A DNA stretch of 64,000 nt from Desmodesmus armatus (GCA_007449985.2 VIIQ02000644.1:370501-434500); one strand, 5' to 3'. Positions 12,754 through 25,331 are shown, counted from the first letter of the stretch. Notes: a model not told the origin generated them from the sequence alone. Translations and numbers: made by a program.

Positions 12754-13231
12754 CCTTGATTGGCTGCTGCTGCAGCAGCTGCTGTGATCTGAAGAAGCAC
12801 ACGCAACACACTGAGGAGCCCTAAGGCAGATCAAGGGTTGCAATCAGTGGTTAGCAGGCACATAACGGCACAGGAGAGCCGTGGATGCGGAAGGATGGCT
12901 AGCTGATCTGATCTAACCAAATCTTTGAAATGCTTCTGCTCCCCATCCTGACTTTGGCTGTGACAAGAATGAAAACACATTCGCGGAGACCAGTGCCGGA
13001 AGTTTTGTCACACACCGCCATCTCTCTGACATGGTGACTAATCCTGGTGGCAACTGCCCACAACAGCCTCCATCCTCTGTCCAAAGCTCCAGTGCTTCTC
13101 ATGATGGTGTTTCCCATGTATCACTGACACAGTTCCAGACCTCACAGCACGCAGTACACACCCCTACACACCACACAGACTCGCACACTATCTGGCTCCA
13201 GGCTGGTTCCCTCTCTGTGCCTTTCAGACAT
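12754..13231. promoter_or_regulatory. Shared divergent upstream region, NUP188 / UGT
   Basis: These 478 bp separate the start codons of two genes transcribed away from each other and must hold both promoters if the starts are right. I see no clear TATA box or other named motif. Confidence 0.5.
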
Positions 13232-16200
13232 ATGGCTGGCACATCCTGCACATGCAGTCAGCATCACCTATGGATCCTGTTTCTTCTGGCAGCAGCTGCG
13301 ACCCTAGCAGAGGCTGCCAGGCTGGTAGCAGTCCCGTTGGCGTCGCCCAGCCACATTGCAGCATTCACTGCACTCACAACAGCTCTGGAGCAGCATGGGG
13401 GACATGAAATATACATGGTGCGTGCAGCAGCAGTGGAGGCGGCCATTTGCACCACCTCCAGTGCAGTGTCAGACCCCACATGAAATTGCAAATGGATACT
13501 TGTCTTGCTCTGGGGACATGTCATGCTCCAGCAGCCTGTGTCAAAAGTGTCGCCATACATCTTGCTGTGCCTCAAAGTCCTCTGCAGTCAGCTGTTGGTC
13601 GACATGCCCACCACAGTTTGTGATCCTACCTTTCCGCCTGGTAACGTCACCTGCAGGTGGTGTCAGAAGGCCTGCTGGAGCCCTCCAAGGATATTGCAGC
13701 AGCCCGCAATGCATCGCACCGTCACTCCTACCTGACATACCCCCTGCAGTACGAGCTGTTCCCCAAAGACATGGCTGACCTAGCCAAGGCCAATTCCATC
13801 CGCGCAATGGCTATTGGTTACAAAGTGCTGGCTGCAATGACTGACATGGTGATTGGTAACCAGCAGCTGCTGCAGGTGCGGGGCTGTTGGCTTGATGAAC
13901 CCTGGCATGACCCGCTGCTTGCGGCAGCCAGCCTGACGCAGGAGATGTAGCACACCTGGCACTAGCCAATGCATCATGATCAAGCAGCACAGTAAACAAG
14001 TGCTTTCATCTGACACCCCTGTGGAGGCAACCGTGCTGACACTACTTGTATCAGGTCATGATGCATATGCCTGTGCCACAAGTTTCAGCAGCCGCAATTT
14101 CTGTGCTGATTCTGTGCGCAAATGTTGCGCATGCGCAGGAGATTGAGGCGCTGCAGCCTGACCTCATTATTGGTGACGCCACCGCTAGCTTTGGGCACTG
14201 GCTGACGGCCCTCAGTGGTGTGCCGTCGATTGAGTTTGACGTTGGCACTAGCAGTGGACTGCTGCACAGCATGTACGGCGGTCAGTTCAACCCTGCGTAC
14301 GTCCCTGCGCCAAGTGAGTGTGGCAGGGACGTTGTGCAGCAGTACTAGGCGCGTGTCAGTACAGCGGAGCAGTCAATTGTGTTTTTTGCAAAGCAAAGCG
14401 ATGGAGCGCACATGTTCAAAGTCGAGCAAAGCAGGAAACATGAAGGCTCTGGCAGCCTGCCACAGCATGCTGAAATCAGCAATTGCCAGCCTGCGTGCGT
14501 GCTGTACGTGACCATCTGCATTATGCCCCTTTCATCCCACCTACCACCTCCGCTGTGCGACGGTCCCAGATACCTTCTACCCCAGCACCGGCATGTCATT
14601 GAGGCAGCGCTGCATCAACACCGCCGCGACACTTAGTGTGCGCGGCATGGCCTACTTCCACAGAGAGTTTGGCCCCATCCGCAAATTGGCAGACAGGTGG
14701 GCACGGGTGGCAACTCTGTGCGGCTGGGTTGCGATGGGGTGCTAACTCTACTGATTTCACTGAATCAACATGCGGCATGGTTGGTGTCGGCGTCAAAGTG
14801 CAGTCGATAATCACCGCTAGACCTTTATTGGAGTCAGTGCTCCCAAACGCAGTCCATCGTCCATCATGACAGGTCAATTGCTATTCGCACGCGTTCAGCA
14901 TTCACCGTCCTGAGCCCAACAACGCCGACATGGTCAACGTGTGCCTGCGTCTTCTTGCCTGTCTTGCCCACGAGCCCTTGGCTCGCTGGCTAGTGCCGAG
15001 GTTTGGGATCCCCTCCCACAATCGCTGTGCTGTACTGTACTTGCAGGCGTGGCGTGAAGCACCTGCCCGGCACTGGCCCTCACAAGCCCCTGCTGCTGCT
15101 GGTGAACTTTGACTGGGCCTTGGAGCCAGCACGACCTGTGGGCCCCAGCACGAAGTACCTTGGGGCACTGATGCCCAGGCCGCCACAGCAGCTACCTGAA
15201 GAGCTGGGTGCATGGCTGGCAGCACCATCAAACACGCCAGGTAGGGCCGCAGCCTTTGCTAAGGGAGAGGAAGCATACCAGCTGTCAGTACGGCAGCGGG
15301 GCCAGCACCACCACAAGACTCCCGTGAAAGACGATGTTCTATTCAGACATGCCCCTGCTGCCAATGTCAGCTGCCCAGGTTCAATGCTTCCTTAGCTAGC
15401 CTACTGCATCGATAGGTGACGAAGCACAAAGAGAACAAGGTCATGGCGTGCGAAAGCAAACCTGCACAGTCTGCTGTTGCTGCTTCGTTGACATGCATGT
15501 TGTTTTTGTGGTGTCTGATGGTGTGTGCAGTTGTTCTCATCAGCTTTGGGGCATCCTTTGCAGCGCCAGAGGCAGCCATACCCGCCGTAGCTGCAGCGCT
15601 TGCGGCAGCCTGGCAGCAGATGCGCTTCATTGTCAGCATGAAGCAGGCAGAGCAGCAGCTGCTCAAGGTGGGCCAGCCCCATGCAGCCCTACCAGTCTTT
15701 CACAACACTCGAAAGAGCTGTTTGTTGTAGTCAGCAGTAGCCAGTCTACAAAGCTGTCCAGCCCCTCCAGCCCCACACATGCATGGCTGACACACTGGCC
15801 CAGTGGTTAGGAGCGATTGTCTTGACAGACGCTTACGGTGGGCGCACCATGCCCAGGCAGTCAATGGTGCTGAAAGCACTGCCATTGTTCGTGGCCTCCA
15901 CCTTGAGTTCAGCCACACACTTGGCATGGTCTGCAGGCCTGCAACACTTGCATCGAACACGCTGTTTTTACATGTCTGAACCACCGATGGTGGGCTATGA
16001 TGATGACCACACTGCCGTTGCCGCCATTGCTGTGTGTGAACTATTGGACAGGCCGCTTGGCAGCAGTTGGGGCAGCAGCCCAGTGAAGCGCAGGTGCTGC
16101 TGCAGGAGTGGGTGCCACAGAACGACCTCCTGGGCTCTGGGCACCTGGCTGCCTTTGTCACACAGGGAGGGTACCTAAGCATGCAGGTGGGCCGCATGAC

Positions 16201-17737
16201 CAGGTTCCACTGAAGGCTGTAGACAGCTGTAGACAGCTGTAGACAGCTAAAGGCACCTGGGAGGGTACCTGAGGGAGGGTACCTAAGCATGCAGGTGGGC
16301 CGCATGACCATGCAGCAATGACGGTTGTAGACAGCTGTAGACAGCTAAAGGCCTTCACCTGGTTGCGGCTCTCAGTGATCTCGACTGTAGGTGGTTGGTG
16401 CAGCTGCATGCACTGCGTAAGGTGGGCCGCATGACCAGGTTCCATTGACGGTTGTAGACAGCTACAGACATCTAAAGGCGCTTGGTTGCGGCTCTCAGTG
16501 ATCTTGACTGTAGGCGGTTGGTGCAGCTGGATGCACTGCTCACAGCGCGTCCCCTTGGTGGATACATGAGCTGCACCCTTGATTCAGCCAATCCTCAAAT
16601 ACAATCCGTGTGAACGGCAGCTAGCCAACTTGCACCCTGTGTGTGTGGTGTACAGGAAGCCGCTTACCACAGCGTGCCAGTGGTGACGGTGCCCCTATCC
16701 CTGGGTCAAGAGGAGATCTCCCAGTATGCGGTTGACCAGGGCAGGGGCCTACTGGTTCGCAAGGAGACCCTTATGGCCGGGCGCCACCAGCAGTTGCTGG
16801 AGGCCTTGGTGGAGGTTGTGGGCAATAACAGCGCATACAAAGCACAGGTGAGTGGCTTGCCTGGTACTGCAGGTGCCCTGCACCCATGCGGCAGGTTTTC
16901 TGTGAAAATTTTCATTCTGCTGTCAAAGCAGCGCCCCTCTTCTGCAGCTGAAAAACACGTCTGCAGCTCTCTTTACAGTGGTGTTGAGTTTATTCTGAAG
17001 TCCTGCAACACCACGCCCGGATTGGCCTCAAGAATCATACCGTTGCTTTTGTCTGCTGACTTCAGGCTGAGCTGGTGGCTGCAAGGGTGCAAGCACACCC
17101 CCGCAGTGCAGGCCAGCAGGCAGCGGATTGGGTGGCGTATGCCCTGGCCAACCCAAGAGGCACAGGCAGCTTCTTGCATACACAGGTGGGCCCTCAGCAT
17201 GTCCTTTCAAAGGCTGGGTCGATGCCAGCTGGCAGCAGGGCATGCTTGGTAGCTGCTAAGGTCTATCCACAGCTTTTGTGGATTTGGGGACCAACCGTGT
17301 GCCTATGCCTTGCCGATTGCAATGAACAAGCGAGGTACTAGTGCACTGTACTTCACTGAGCAAGTGCATCTCGCGCATCAAGGTCACTTTGTATTGACGC
17401 GAGAACGGGCACCAAGTGCGGCCTGACTGCTGCACCATCGGTTTGAATGCTGGTACCCTCGTGTGTTGTTGTGACGCAGGGTCAAGACATGCACTGGTGG
17501 CAAGTACTGCTGCTAGATGTCGCAGCTGTGTATGCAGCTGCTGCGGTGGTGGTGCTGCAGGTGGCCCGGGCCCTGCTGCGGCTTCTGAGGAGGCCGGCTG
17601 GTCCCCCAGCTCAGGACCTGCTGCGTGATGGTGTGGGCAGCAGGAGAGCTTTGTTGCCGGAGGGACCAGGCACGCCGTCACCGCCCCAGAGCCCGGTTCA
17701 CAGCTCAGCAGGATGCAAGGCTGGCAAGGATGAGTGA
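13232..17737 (+). CDS. Membrane-anchored UDP-glycosyltransferase (GT1 family)
   Basis: Predicted to move a sugar from a UDP-sugar to a small acceptor on the lumenal side of the ER. Exons: 13232-13417, 13657-13875, 14139-14313, 14570-14696, 15047-15240, 15531-15667, 16094-16186, 16656-16847, 17066-17185, 17480-17737. Phases match and give about 566 residues ending in TGA. An N-terminal hydrophobic segment (WILFLLAAAATLAEA) looks like a signal peptide. The middle has the family pattern PDLIIGDATASFGHWL and LLLVNFDWALEP. The nucleotide-sugar-binding region reads EWVPQNDLLGSGHLAAFV, then VTQGG, then EAAYHSVPVVTVPLSLGQEE. A C-terminal hydrophobic helix (near VLLLDVAAVYAAAAVVVL) is followed by basic residues, the layout of animal ER UGTs rather than soluble plant UGTs. 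Odd points: the usual THGG is TQGG and the usual DQ is GQ. An extra exon between 14697 and 15046 cannot be excluded. Acceptor substrate unknown. Confidence 0.8.
16160..16545. repeat. Direct repeats carrying a UGT exon end and donor
   Basis: The exon end gggtacctaagcatgcag with its donor gtgggccgcatgacca (16170-16202) recurs at 16274-16310 and partly at 16420-16436. It is interleaved with copies of tgtagacagct and a second pair, 16363-16416 against 16486-16540 (gttgcggctctcagtgatc). The whole array lies in one intron; only the first exon end can belong to the reading frame. Confidence 0.75.
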
Positions 17738-18825
17738 TTTACTTACGTGCTTGGGAGGCCTGGGGGACGATCTTGATGGGAGATAGGGTATTTATACCCT
17801 CTGCTGCTGGCAGCCTGCATCATGTTCAGGGTCTGCCATGCCGCAGCTGTATGGAATGAATGCGGGGCACACAGAGCGCAGCCTGCGGCACAAGGGCACA
17901 GGGGCAGTGCTGGTATTTTGATTACTAGTGTTTCTGCATGAGTGTTGCTTACTTGGGAATGACTGTAGTTGCATGCAAGTTGATGCAGTGTCAATTATGA
18001 GGAGGTATTCCTGCACTGTGATTGGGTGAGTTGGGTGAAAGGCGCCTGCATAGACCAAAAAATGCAATTTGGTCTGATGTTGCAGCATTTGAGCTGCCTG
18101 TTGTTGCAGGCATATGTGCACTGTCACTTTTTTGGACTCAGTGACGGTCACCCCGCTCGGCAGGGTGTCGGTCTTTTGAAGGAGCCAAATCTCCAGGCAA
18201 CCATTGCCATGCATGCATTGTTGCTTGCCCCGCCCAGACCAAGGCCAGTGTGTAGCAAGTACCAAACTGTGTGTGCATAAGCATGCCCACTTTTTGGTGC
18301 TGGCGTGGCAGCTGCAGCATGAAGGCGCCAGCAGCCGACAACGCAATCAGCAGGTCAGTCACTCCACCGAGTGGAGGGCATTGTGGTGCGCGGCTTCTGG
18401 TGTGACCACACTTGCACTTGAATAAGGCAGGACTATCTTGTCATGATGGTGGTATGAAAGGCTTTTCAAGCCTCTGGCGCCACCAGCCTCTTGCATTTTT
18501 GCAGGACCAGCAACTGATGGCAGGCTGGCGGACTGGCTGGTCCAGCCAGGCTGGCGATCGCTGGATGCTTCAATGAATGTTGCAGGCACTGCCTGTTTGG
18601 TTATGGGCACCTCATGTAACAAGCCATCCCTGGTCCAGCACAGTTGAGGTGACTTCGTGATTGAGCTGGAGGCTGGTCACTGCGATTTGAACTGGCTTGA
18701 ACATAACCCCCAAAGTCAAGACGAGCCAACTCTTGGCAGCTCTGATACACATCAACCACGCCAAGAAGCAGGTTGATTCTGCGGCTCACACGGTCTTTGC
18801 TTCAGCACCTGCTCAGTCATCAATC
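17738..18825. other. Intergenic, UGT to HPRT
   Basis: No supported gene. It should contain the UGT 3' end and the HPRT promoter. An in-frame ATG at 18697 could lengthen the HPRT protein by 43 residues. Confidence 0.5.
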
Positions 18826-21042
18826 ATGGCGACTGCAACCCCAACCTGTGTCGCGTCTGTGACTCTAGGACCCCATGCAGAGCTCAAAGCAGCTCATGGC
18901 ACTGTTGCCGATGATTATGACATTCACGCAGACGTAGGGGGCATCCTATTCACAAAGGAGCAGTTGGCAGCAAAGACAGCAGAGCTTGGCAAGGTGCTGG
19001 GCCAGGAGTATGCTGGCAAACGCCCACTGCTGATGCCCATCCTCAAGGGAGGATTCATATGTAGGTGTTCGGGGGTTGTGCTGCCCTGCATGGACAGCAT
19101 GCAGCTGCTGGCAATAGGGCTGACCCCTCGAGTGGTGACTTGGTGATGCAGTTGCCGCGGACCTGATCCGCGCCCTAGACCCATGTCCTGAGGAGTCGGC
19201 AGTTGAATTTGTCAGTGCAAGGTAAGTGGACCTTTGTTGCCAGCACTTTGCTGCTTGTGCCGTGCTGGCATGGCACAGCGCAACCTGCAGCAGATTTACA
19301 CAATGAAAGGTAGTGCTGCCTGGTACAAGCAGTTGCTAGCTGATGCTAGCTGAAGCAGGTGCAAAACTGATGGTTGTGTAAGGTATGGACCGATACACCT
19401 GGTACACAAGGATGGGTCATCCCAGCTGCTGGTGGCTCCAGGCTGGCATGTATCCATGGTGCTATGCATATCTTTTTTCTCCGCCACCCCCCCCCCTGGT
19501 AAAACCGAAAAAATATGCATGTGTTGATGTTGCAGGTCCTACGGCGCACGCACAGAGACCAGCGGAAAGGTTGAGATATCATTTGACGCAGAGGTGGGTA
19601 TGCCTGACAACTGCACGCCTACATGGTGCCTCCATGCTCCCACAGCAGCCTGTCCGCTGCAACATCAGCAGCTTGGCCTCAGCCAAAGCTGTCTTGTACA
19701 GTTCAGTGGTGTTGTACTGCCAAGAGGCAGCCCAGCACTAGCTTAGTAAGCAACTTTACTCAGCTGTATCGCATGTACTACACAGTCGCAGATTCATCCG
19801 CACAGCTGGTCACCTGACCTTTTGTGGCTGTGCGCAGGTTGTGGCTGGGCGGCACTGCCTGATGATCGATGACCTGTGTGACAGCGGCCTCACACTGCTG
19901 TCAGTGAGGGACAGGCTGCTGGAGGCCGGGGCTGCGTCAGTCAAGAGCGTAGTGCTGTTGGACAAGAAGGCGCGCCGCAAGGTGGGTGGGCCAAGATGCA
20001 GCTGATTAAAAGTGATGCAGCGTCCTGTGCGTAGTGTTGGGTGGTGGGACGGGGTGCGCAGCCGCCAAAGTTGCGCTGCAGCAGAACAGTCGACAGCCGC
20101 CTCTCAAGGGTTGCAGCAAGGGGTACCACACATGAGCACCCCGCGTAACAGCATCAACAAACCCACCTGTTATGCTCTTGCAATTGTGCCGGGTGCTCAT
20201 GTGTGGTAGCGCTGCTGTAACCCTTGAGAGGCGGCTGTTGTGAGGCCCAGTTGCTTGAACACAGCGCATAGTGCTGCTCATTGCTGCATGATACAGTCAC
20301 GGGGGTTTGGTTATGAGTCAGCCCTAAGGGGATGCGATGGAGGTGCACAATAAGGCTAGGGTAGCAAGTGCTTGGGGGACAGTGGTGGCTGCCTTGTACA
20401 TGGTGGGGTTGGAGGCTTACTGCACGCCCTAGCAGTGCACTTCAGGGGTTGCGTACACTTGTCCCTGATTGCTAGCATGCAAGAGGGTGATCGGTTGTGA
20501 TTGTTCTGGGGACAACACTTGTGTGATAGGCGCCGGTGGTTCCAAAGTCTTTCTGCTGCCGCTGCTGCTGCTGCTGTTGGATGTGTTGCAGGTCAGCTAT
20601 GATCCAGACTTCATTGGCTGCGACTGCCCCAACCAGTGGGTCGTAGGTATGTATCGATGCATCAATGCACGTGTTTGCAAAGCCTGTTGGCAGAGCCAGT
20701 GTAGCAGAGCAAAGAGACATCCAGTGAAAACGGTAGACAGCCTCAATTAGTCTTGGGCGTGGCGTGTGGCACAAGCATGATCCTTATCATGGGGGCTGCG
20801 AACGGCTCTGCAAGTGTTCCAAGCCTGGGCTGCGAATGGGCAGCATGCGTCACAAAGCAGTGTTAGGCCGCTGCATCCTTCATATTATGCAGAATGTGCC
20901 GACTGGCATTTTGTTCTGCATATTTCTCCTGTTGTCCTGCCGTCCTGCAGGCGTGGGCATGGACACCAAGCAGCTCTTCAGGGGACTGGACTACGTGGGT
21001 GTGCTGAAGCCAGAGGCGATCAAGCGGGTGCTGGAGCAGTGA
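18826..21042 (+). CDS. HPRT: Hypoxanthine-guanine phosphoribosyltransferase
   Basis: Purine salvage: converts hypoxanthine or guanine plus PRPP to IMP or GMP. Exons: 18826-19060, 19152-19221, 19536-19593, 19838-19981, 20592-20646, 20951-21042. Phases match and give 217 residues ending in TGA, the usual family length. Diagnostic motifs: LLMPILKGGFIFAADL (spliced), SYGARTETSGKVEI (the flexible-loop signature), the PRPP-binding motif CLMIDDLCDSGLTL with both acidic residues kept, LLDKKARRK (the purine-site Lys region) and YDPDFIGCDCPNQWVVG near the C-terminus. The start is the Met right before the conserved region; an in-frame Met at 18697 would add 43 residues with no clear targeting character. 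No transit peptide is evident from the short start, so a cytosolic enzyme is the simplest reading. Confidence 0.92.
20093..20240. repeat. Inverted repeat (about 50-bp arms) in an HPRT intron
   Basis: The arms 20093-20140 and 20191-20240 are reverse complements with a few mismatches (outer part acagccgcctctcaagggtt, inner part taccacacatgagcacc). The loop of about 50 bp can pair further (taacag/ctgtta). It lies within the intron 19982-20591. Confidence 0.8.
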
Positions 21043-22469
21043 GGCCCCATGAGGGATCACTCGGAGTACAGAAGGGCTATCAGCTCCAGCTCGTGTGCAG
21101 GTGCACATGCACCTTTCAGCAGGCATATGCGTGGGTACTTGCGCGGACTTGGGCGACATTGTGCGGCAGGTGCCACAGTGTGCTCAGTTTTGATAACTAG
21201 GGGGTGTTGTGGTGGCACGATGGACCCTTGGACAGATCAGGTCCTCCTCAGTCATTTTGGAGTGCAGCTTCAAGGGTGCGCATGTGTGCAGCAGAGCAGC
21301 TGGGGACATTGCGCGGGCTGAATTTGCGCCTCCAGCAGCTGCAGTATAGGTCCAGCAGATGCTGAAGCGTGTGCCCTGCATCAGCAGGTTTGGGGGCAGC
21401 TGTATTATCGCAGACATACGTGCGACATGCTGTGGGGATCACTTGTCGGCTGTTTGGTGGTATTCTTGGTTGGTCTCAGCCCCAGGGTGACGCTGTTTGT
21501 TGTTGGCATTCACCAAGACAGCTTCGGGCGTCAGTCAGTGTGTGAAATTTGAGAGGTGTGTGGGACCTCACTGTGTGTGTACAGTTGGGAGGCATCTTGT
21601 ATACTGGTTGCACTGCCTGATGTATTCCAACGGTTGGCCTATCCCTGATCTGGACAGTTGCCCTTTGCAACCAAGGATGGGTTAGTTGCTGCAGCCATGG
21701 CCGTAGCTGTTGTATTACTTCCCCTTGCATGGTCCTGAGGTTTTGCCCAGGTGCTGCATTGCATGCATTCGCAGATGCATCTGGCAGACGTCACAGCTGC
21801 GCGTGCCTACTTATGCGCAGCTGTTTTCCTACAGGAAGAGAGATCTTGTGTGCTTGTGGTGGACTTACCCTGTCTTGGCTCGCGCAACTTGAGGTATAAC
21901 TTGAGGTCACGCTGCAATGGAAGGCTGCATTTGTTGGCATTTTGGTGTTGCCGGGGTGTGAGTGTTTTGAGAGCGCAGCCCCTTTTCAGCGCCTATGCAT
22001 CGAGGGTGTTCGTTGGTGTGGGCATGTTTGCGGTTACTGCGCGCAGGGGCAAAAGCACATCGTGTGGGGCGCTGTGTGCGGGGGTGAGAGGGGCAGTGCT
22101 TTGGAGAGTATGGTTCACCATGGCATCGTGTTGGTGTATGTTTGTGAGGAGTATCAAAGGCCGCTGAGACAGCTGCCATGTAGCCTGAGCTCAAAAGGCT
22201 GCAAGGACATGCGGGTGAAAGGACATGCAGCCCATGCAGCAGTGGTTGGGTATGGCCTGCATTCATGTCTGGTGCATGTATGCTACAGGCGCGCCCCGCC
22301 TGCCAGCCGAGTCTTGTTTTGCTGGTGTGCCTGACAGATGTGTGACTGAGTGACCTTCTTTTGACCTAGGAGGGCGGCGCCAAGCCGTTGGCTCTGCAGT
22401 GTTCCACCCTGTTGCATCTCTACCCGTCAGGCCGTGCAATCGGCTGCACAGGATGCGCGGCTGTCACAG
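21043..22469. other. Intergenic, downstream of HPRT
   Basis: No exon with convincing codon character or splice sites on either strand. Presumably the HPRT 3' UTR and spacer. Confidence 0.45.
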
Positions 22470-23180
22470 TCAGCGAGAGCAGGCAGCAAGAGCAACCCCC
22501 AGAGGGTCTGGGCATTTTGTTTTTTGGGAGTTCAGTTGCATTGACTGGTGCATCGTCTGCTTGGTGTCGGTTGTCTGCTTGCTCAGCATCACCTTGTGTT
22601 TGGCCTGCAGACACTTGGGTGGTGGTTGCTGATTGGCCATGCATGTGAAGGTTGTTTCCTTGAACTTGCTGTTGCGAATGGCAACGCCAGAGAAGAGTAG
22701 ATGTCTTAACCACTGTTCAATCACGATCCAGATGTGTGGCGCAACAGGCGCCAGGGTGGCTCCAGCATGAGCGTCCATGAACGTGCACGTGGCAATCACA
22801 CAAGTGATGAGAACAGAATGCTGGAGAAACAGAATCCGTTGCTGCTGGTGTACGTTGACGTGCAACATCTGTTCCCTCACGCCTTCGATTTGGGAACATA
22901 AGCGTCGCTTAGCGAGTCGTAACAGCCAGCAGACAGAGCATTGCAAGAGAGAACGCCTGCTAAGTGCCACACTCCTAGTAAACGCACTGGAATCAACATG
23001 CAGACCTCTGTGATGAGCAGGGCTGGAGGGCGCATTCACAGCGGTGAGCGGGACACCGGGCACATCTGGATCTTTGCCAAGCATCCGTTTTACACGGTCC
23101 CTTGCCTTCTCAATGATACAGTAGCATCTATATGTATGTAGATTGCTGAAATATAGCCTGATCACGACCGGAGTGGCCAA
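22470..23180 (-). CDS. Uncharacterised open frame, divergent from the TrpG gene
   Basis: An uninterrupted 236-codon minus-strand frame with partly protein-like composition: an early charged stretch (IIEKARDRVKRMLGKDPDV) and later a hydrophobic segment (FLQHSVLITCVIATCTFM) suggesting one membrane helix. It has no ATG at its left end, so it would need an upstream exon. A possible acceptor (atatttcag) lies near 23150 and a possible donor (GTGAGTGC) near 23195. I do not recognise the family. It may be noncoding. Confidence 0.22.
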   Translation of the reverse strand: MATPVVIRLYFSNLHTYRCYCIIEKARDRVKRMLGKDPDVPGVPLTAVNAPSSPAHHRGLHVDSSAFTRSVALSRRSLLQCSVCWLLRLAKRRLCSQIEGVREQMLHVNVHQQQRILFLQHSVLITCVIATCTFMDAHAGATLAPVAPHIWIVIEQWLRHLLFSGVAIRNSKFKETTFTCMANQQPPPKCLQAKHKVMLSKQTTDTKQTMHQSMQLNSQKTKCPDPLGVALAACSR

Positions 23181-23289
23181 TCAGCACTCACAGCAGTAGG
23201 AGCAGCAGTAGCGTGAGCCCCAGTCCAATTCTGTCCACTGAGGCCGACCACCCAGCGTGATATGCTCATGTCTCTGTCAACATGGTTGA

Positions 23290-25331
23290 ATGTGTGCAGG
23301 TGCACGTCCCAGCATAGCACACAGCAGCTTTGCTGCTGCAAGCAGAGCATGCCGCAGCAGCAGCACTCGGGCAAGCAGCAGGCATCGGCTGGCAGCAGCA
23401 CAAGCAAAGGGACCTGTCATTGTCATCGACAACTACGACAGCTTCACGTATAACCTATGCCAGGTGGGTACACATGCCTTTAGGCAGCTGCAGTGCCAGC
23501 TTATCAAAGCAGCAGTCAGGTTCGCAGTGATGCAATTGATATCGCCCCTGCGTCCTGGTTGTGGCGCGGCATAAATGGTGCGCCTGCGTCAGTCATGCAT
23601 CTGCACCAGCAGTAAGGAGCAGCACACGTAATGAATGTCTGACATAACCCCTGTGCTCTGTATGTCTGCCTGCAGTACCTTGGAGAGTTGGGTGCTGACT
23701 TTGTCGTGTACAAGAATGACGAGAAGACAGTAGATGAAATCAGGGCGATGAACCCAGCAGGCATACTGGTGTCACCAGGGCCAGGTGAAGGGGGCTCTTG
23801 ATGCAGGCTACTCTAGCAGGGGTGTGGCTGGGAGCAGCTGCCAGGTGTGACCACAACGTCATTTTTCAAGGGGGGGGGAGGCAAAGTGCAAGCATGCCCA
23901 GAGAGCATATAATATCGGAGGATCTACAATGTTGCTTTGTGTAGTACATGTTCAGCTGAGAGGGGCAGATGCAGAGACATGCTGCCACTGGGGCTCGGGT
24001 GTGCGAGAAAAGGTGGCCGTCTAGGGTGGTGACCGTTGGCGGTGAAAGCAGTGGAAGTGTGTCTGTGCAAGCACTGTCTGGCTGCTGTGTGCTGCTGCAG
24101 GTGCCCCTGCTGATTCAGGCATCTGCCTACAGGCTGTGCGGGAGCTTGGGCCAGACTTCCCCCTGTTTGGTGTGTGTATGGGACACCAATGCATTGGAGA
24201 GGCTTTTGGAGGTGAGGGACACCACACGATGCAGCTGCTGGTGGAGTTTTCAGCTGACATTGCTGACTGCTGGCAACGCATGTAGATTTTGGTTCAGGTG
24301 GTTGAGTGTGTAGTGGCGCTAGCGGGGGGCGTGTGATGCATGTTTTGTACGAAATGCCGTATGTTTTGTCGTACAGTCCCCAGCTTGCATGGGTGCGTAT
24401 GGCAGGGGTTCCTGTCCACAACCAACAGGTGCATCAAACCGGTCCAGCCGCTCAACAGCAACGTCAACCCCTCTGTACCCTTCAAGGCTTGCCCCCTGTG
24501 GGTCAACTTGCACTCAGCTTGTATTGGATGGTACCTGCCTGCGCTGCGTGTCAGCCGCATCTTGAAATTGCGTCTGAGCATCACAGCCACACCCACCATG
24601 GCTGCACCAGATGATACCTTGCCGACAAACACATTCGCTGGTGTCCTGTTGTTGCCCCGCTCTCATGCCCTCAGGCGATGTTGTACGTGCCCCTTGTGGT
24701 GTGATGCACGGCAAGACCTCACCAGTATACCACACAAACAAGGGAGTCCTGGAAGGCCTAGAAAAGTGAGTGGTGCTGCAGCATCATGGCCACATTGCAC
24801 TGACAACCGCCAGGCCCTGGGCTCACTCTTTTTTTTGCTGTTGAGTTATGCTGGGGCCTCTGGTCTGTCTTGACCGCCCTGCTATGCTGCCAACCTAGCT
24901 ATGGATTGACAATGTCGGGGTTATCACACTATCAGTAATGCTTGTATCGTCTGGCAAGTAGTCCTCCCATCTTCTCCCTGCAAAAATCTCCCCTTCTCTG
25001 ACTGCACGTCATTCTGCCTTGCGTGTCGTCTCGTGCTGCACCGTACCGCGTTTGCAGCCCTTTTCTGGCAGCGCGGTACCACAGCTTGCTGGTAGCCAAG
25101 GAGACCTGCCCCGAAGATCTAGAAGTCACTGCTTGGACCGAGGACGGCTCCATCATGGCTATGATCCACAAGCAGTACCCTCACATCCAGGGTGTGCAGT
25201 TCCACCCTGAAAGCATCATCACCCAAAACGGGAAGAGGATCGTGGGCAACTGGGTGAAGTCTCTGCAGCAGCAGGAGGGAGAGGAGGCTGCAGCAGGTGC
25301 TGCTGCTGCAGGCACAGCCGCCAGTAGCTGA
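23290..25331 (+). CDS. Anthranilate synthase beta subunit (glutamine amidotransferase, TrpG-type)
   Basis: Supplies ammonia from glutamine to the alpha subunit, which turns chorismate into anthranilate, the first committed step of tryptophan synthesis; in algae this occurs in the plastid. Exons: 23290-23463, 23676-23784, 24101-24211, 24675-24765, 25058-25331. Phases match; 252 residues, TGA stop. After a Ser/Ala/Arg-rich leader of about 40 residues (a likely transit peptide) come VIVIDNYDSFTYNLCQ, LVSPGPG, the nucleophile elbow FGVCMGHQCIGEAFGG with the catalytic Cys, then APCGVMHGKTSPVYH and VQFHPESI with the catalytic His and Glu. That is the class-I amidotransferase triad. An Ala/Glu-rich tail ends the protein. 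The PabA half of aminodeoxychorismate synthase is similar; the free-standing form with a leader fits the TrpG subunit. Confidence 0.9.

Noticed and set aside
17792..18346. 184-codon minus-strand frame between UGT and HPRT
   Set aside because: Composition is unlike the true exons, no motif, no splice context, and it overlaps likely UTR sequence.
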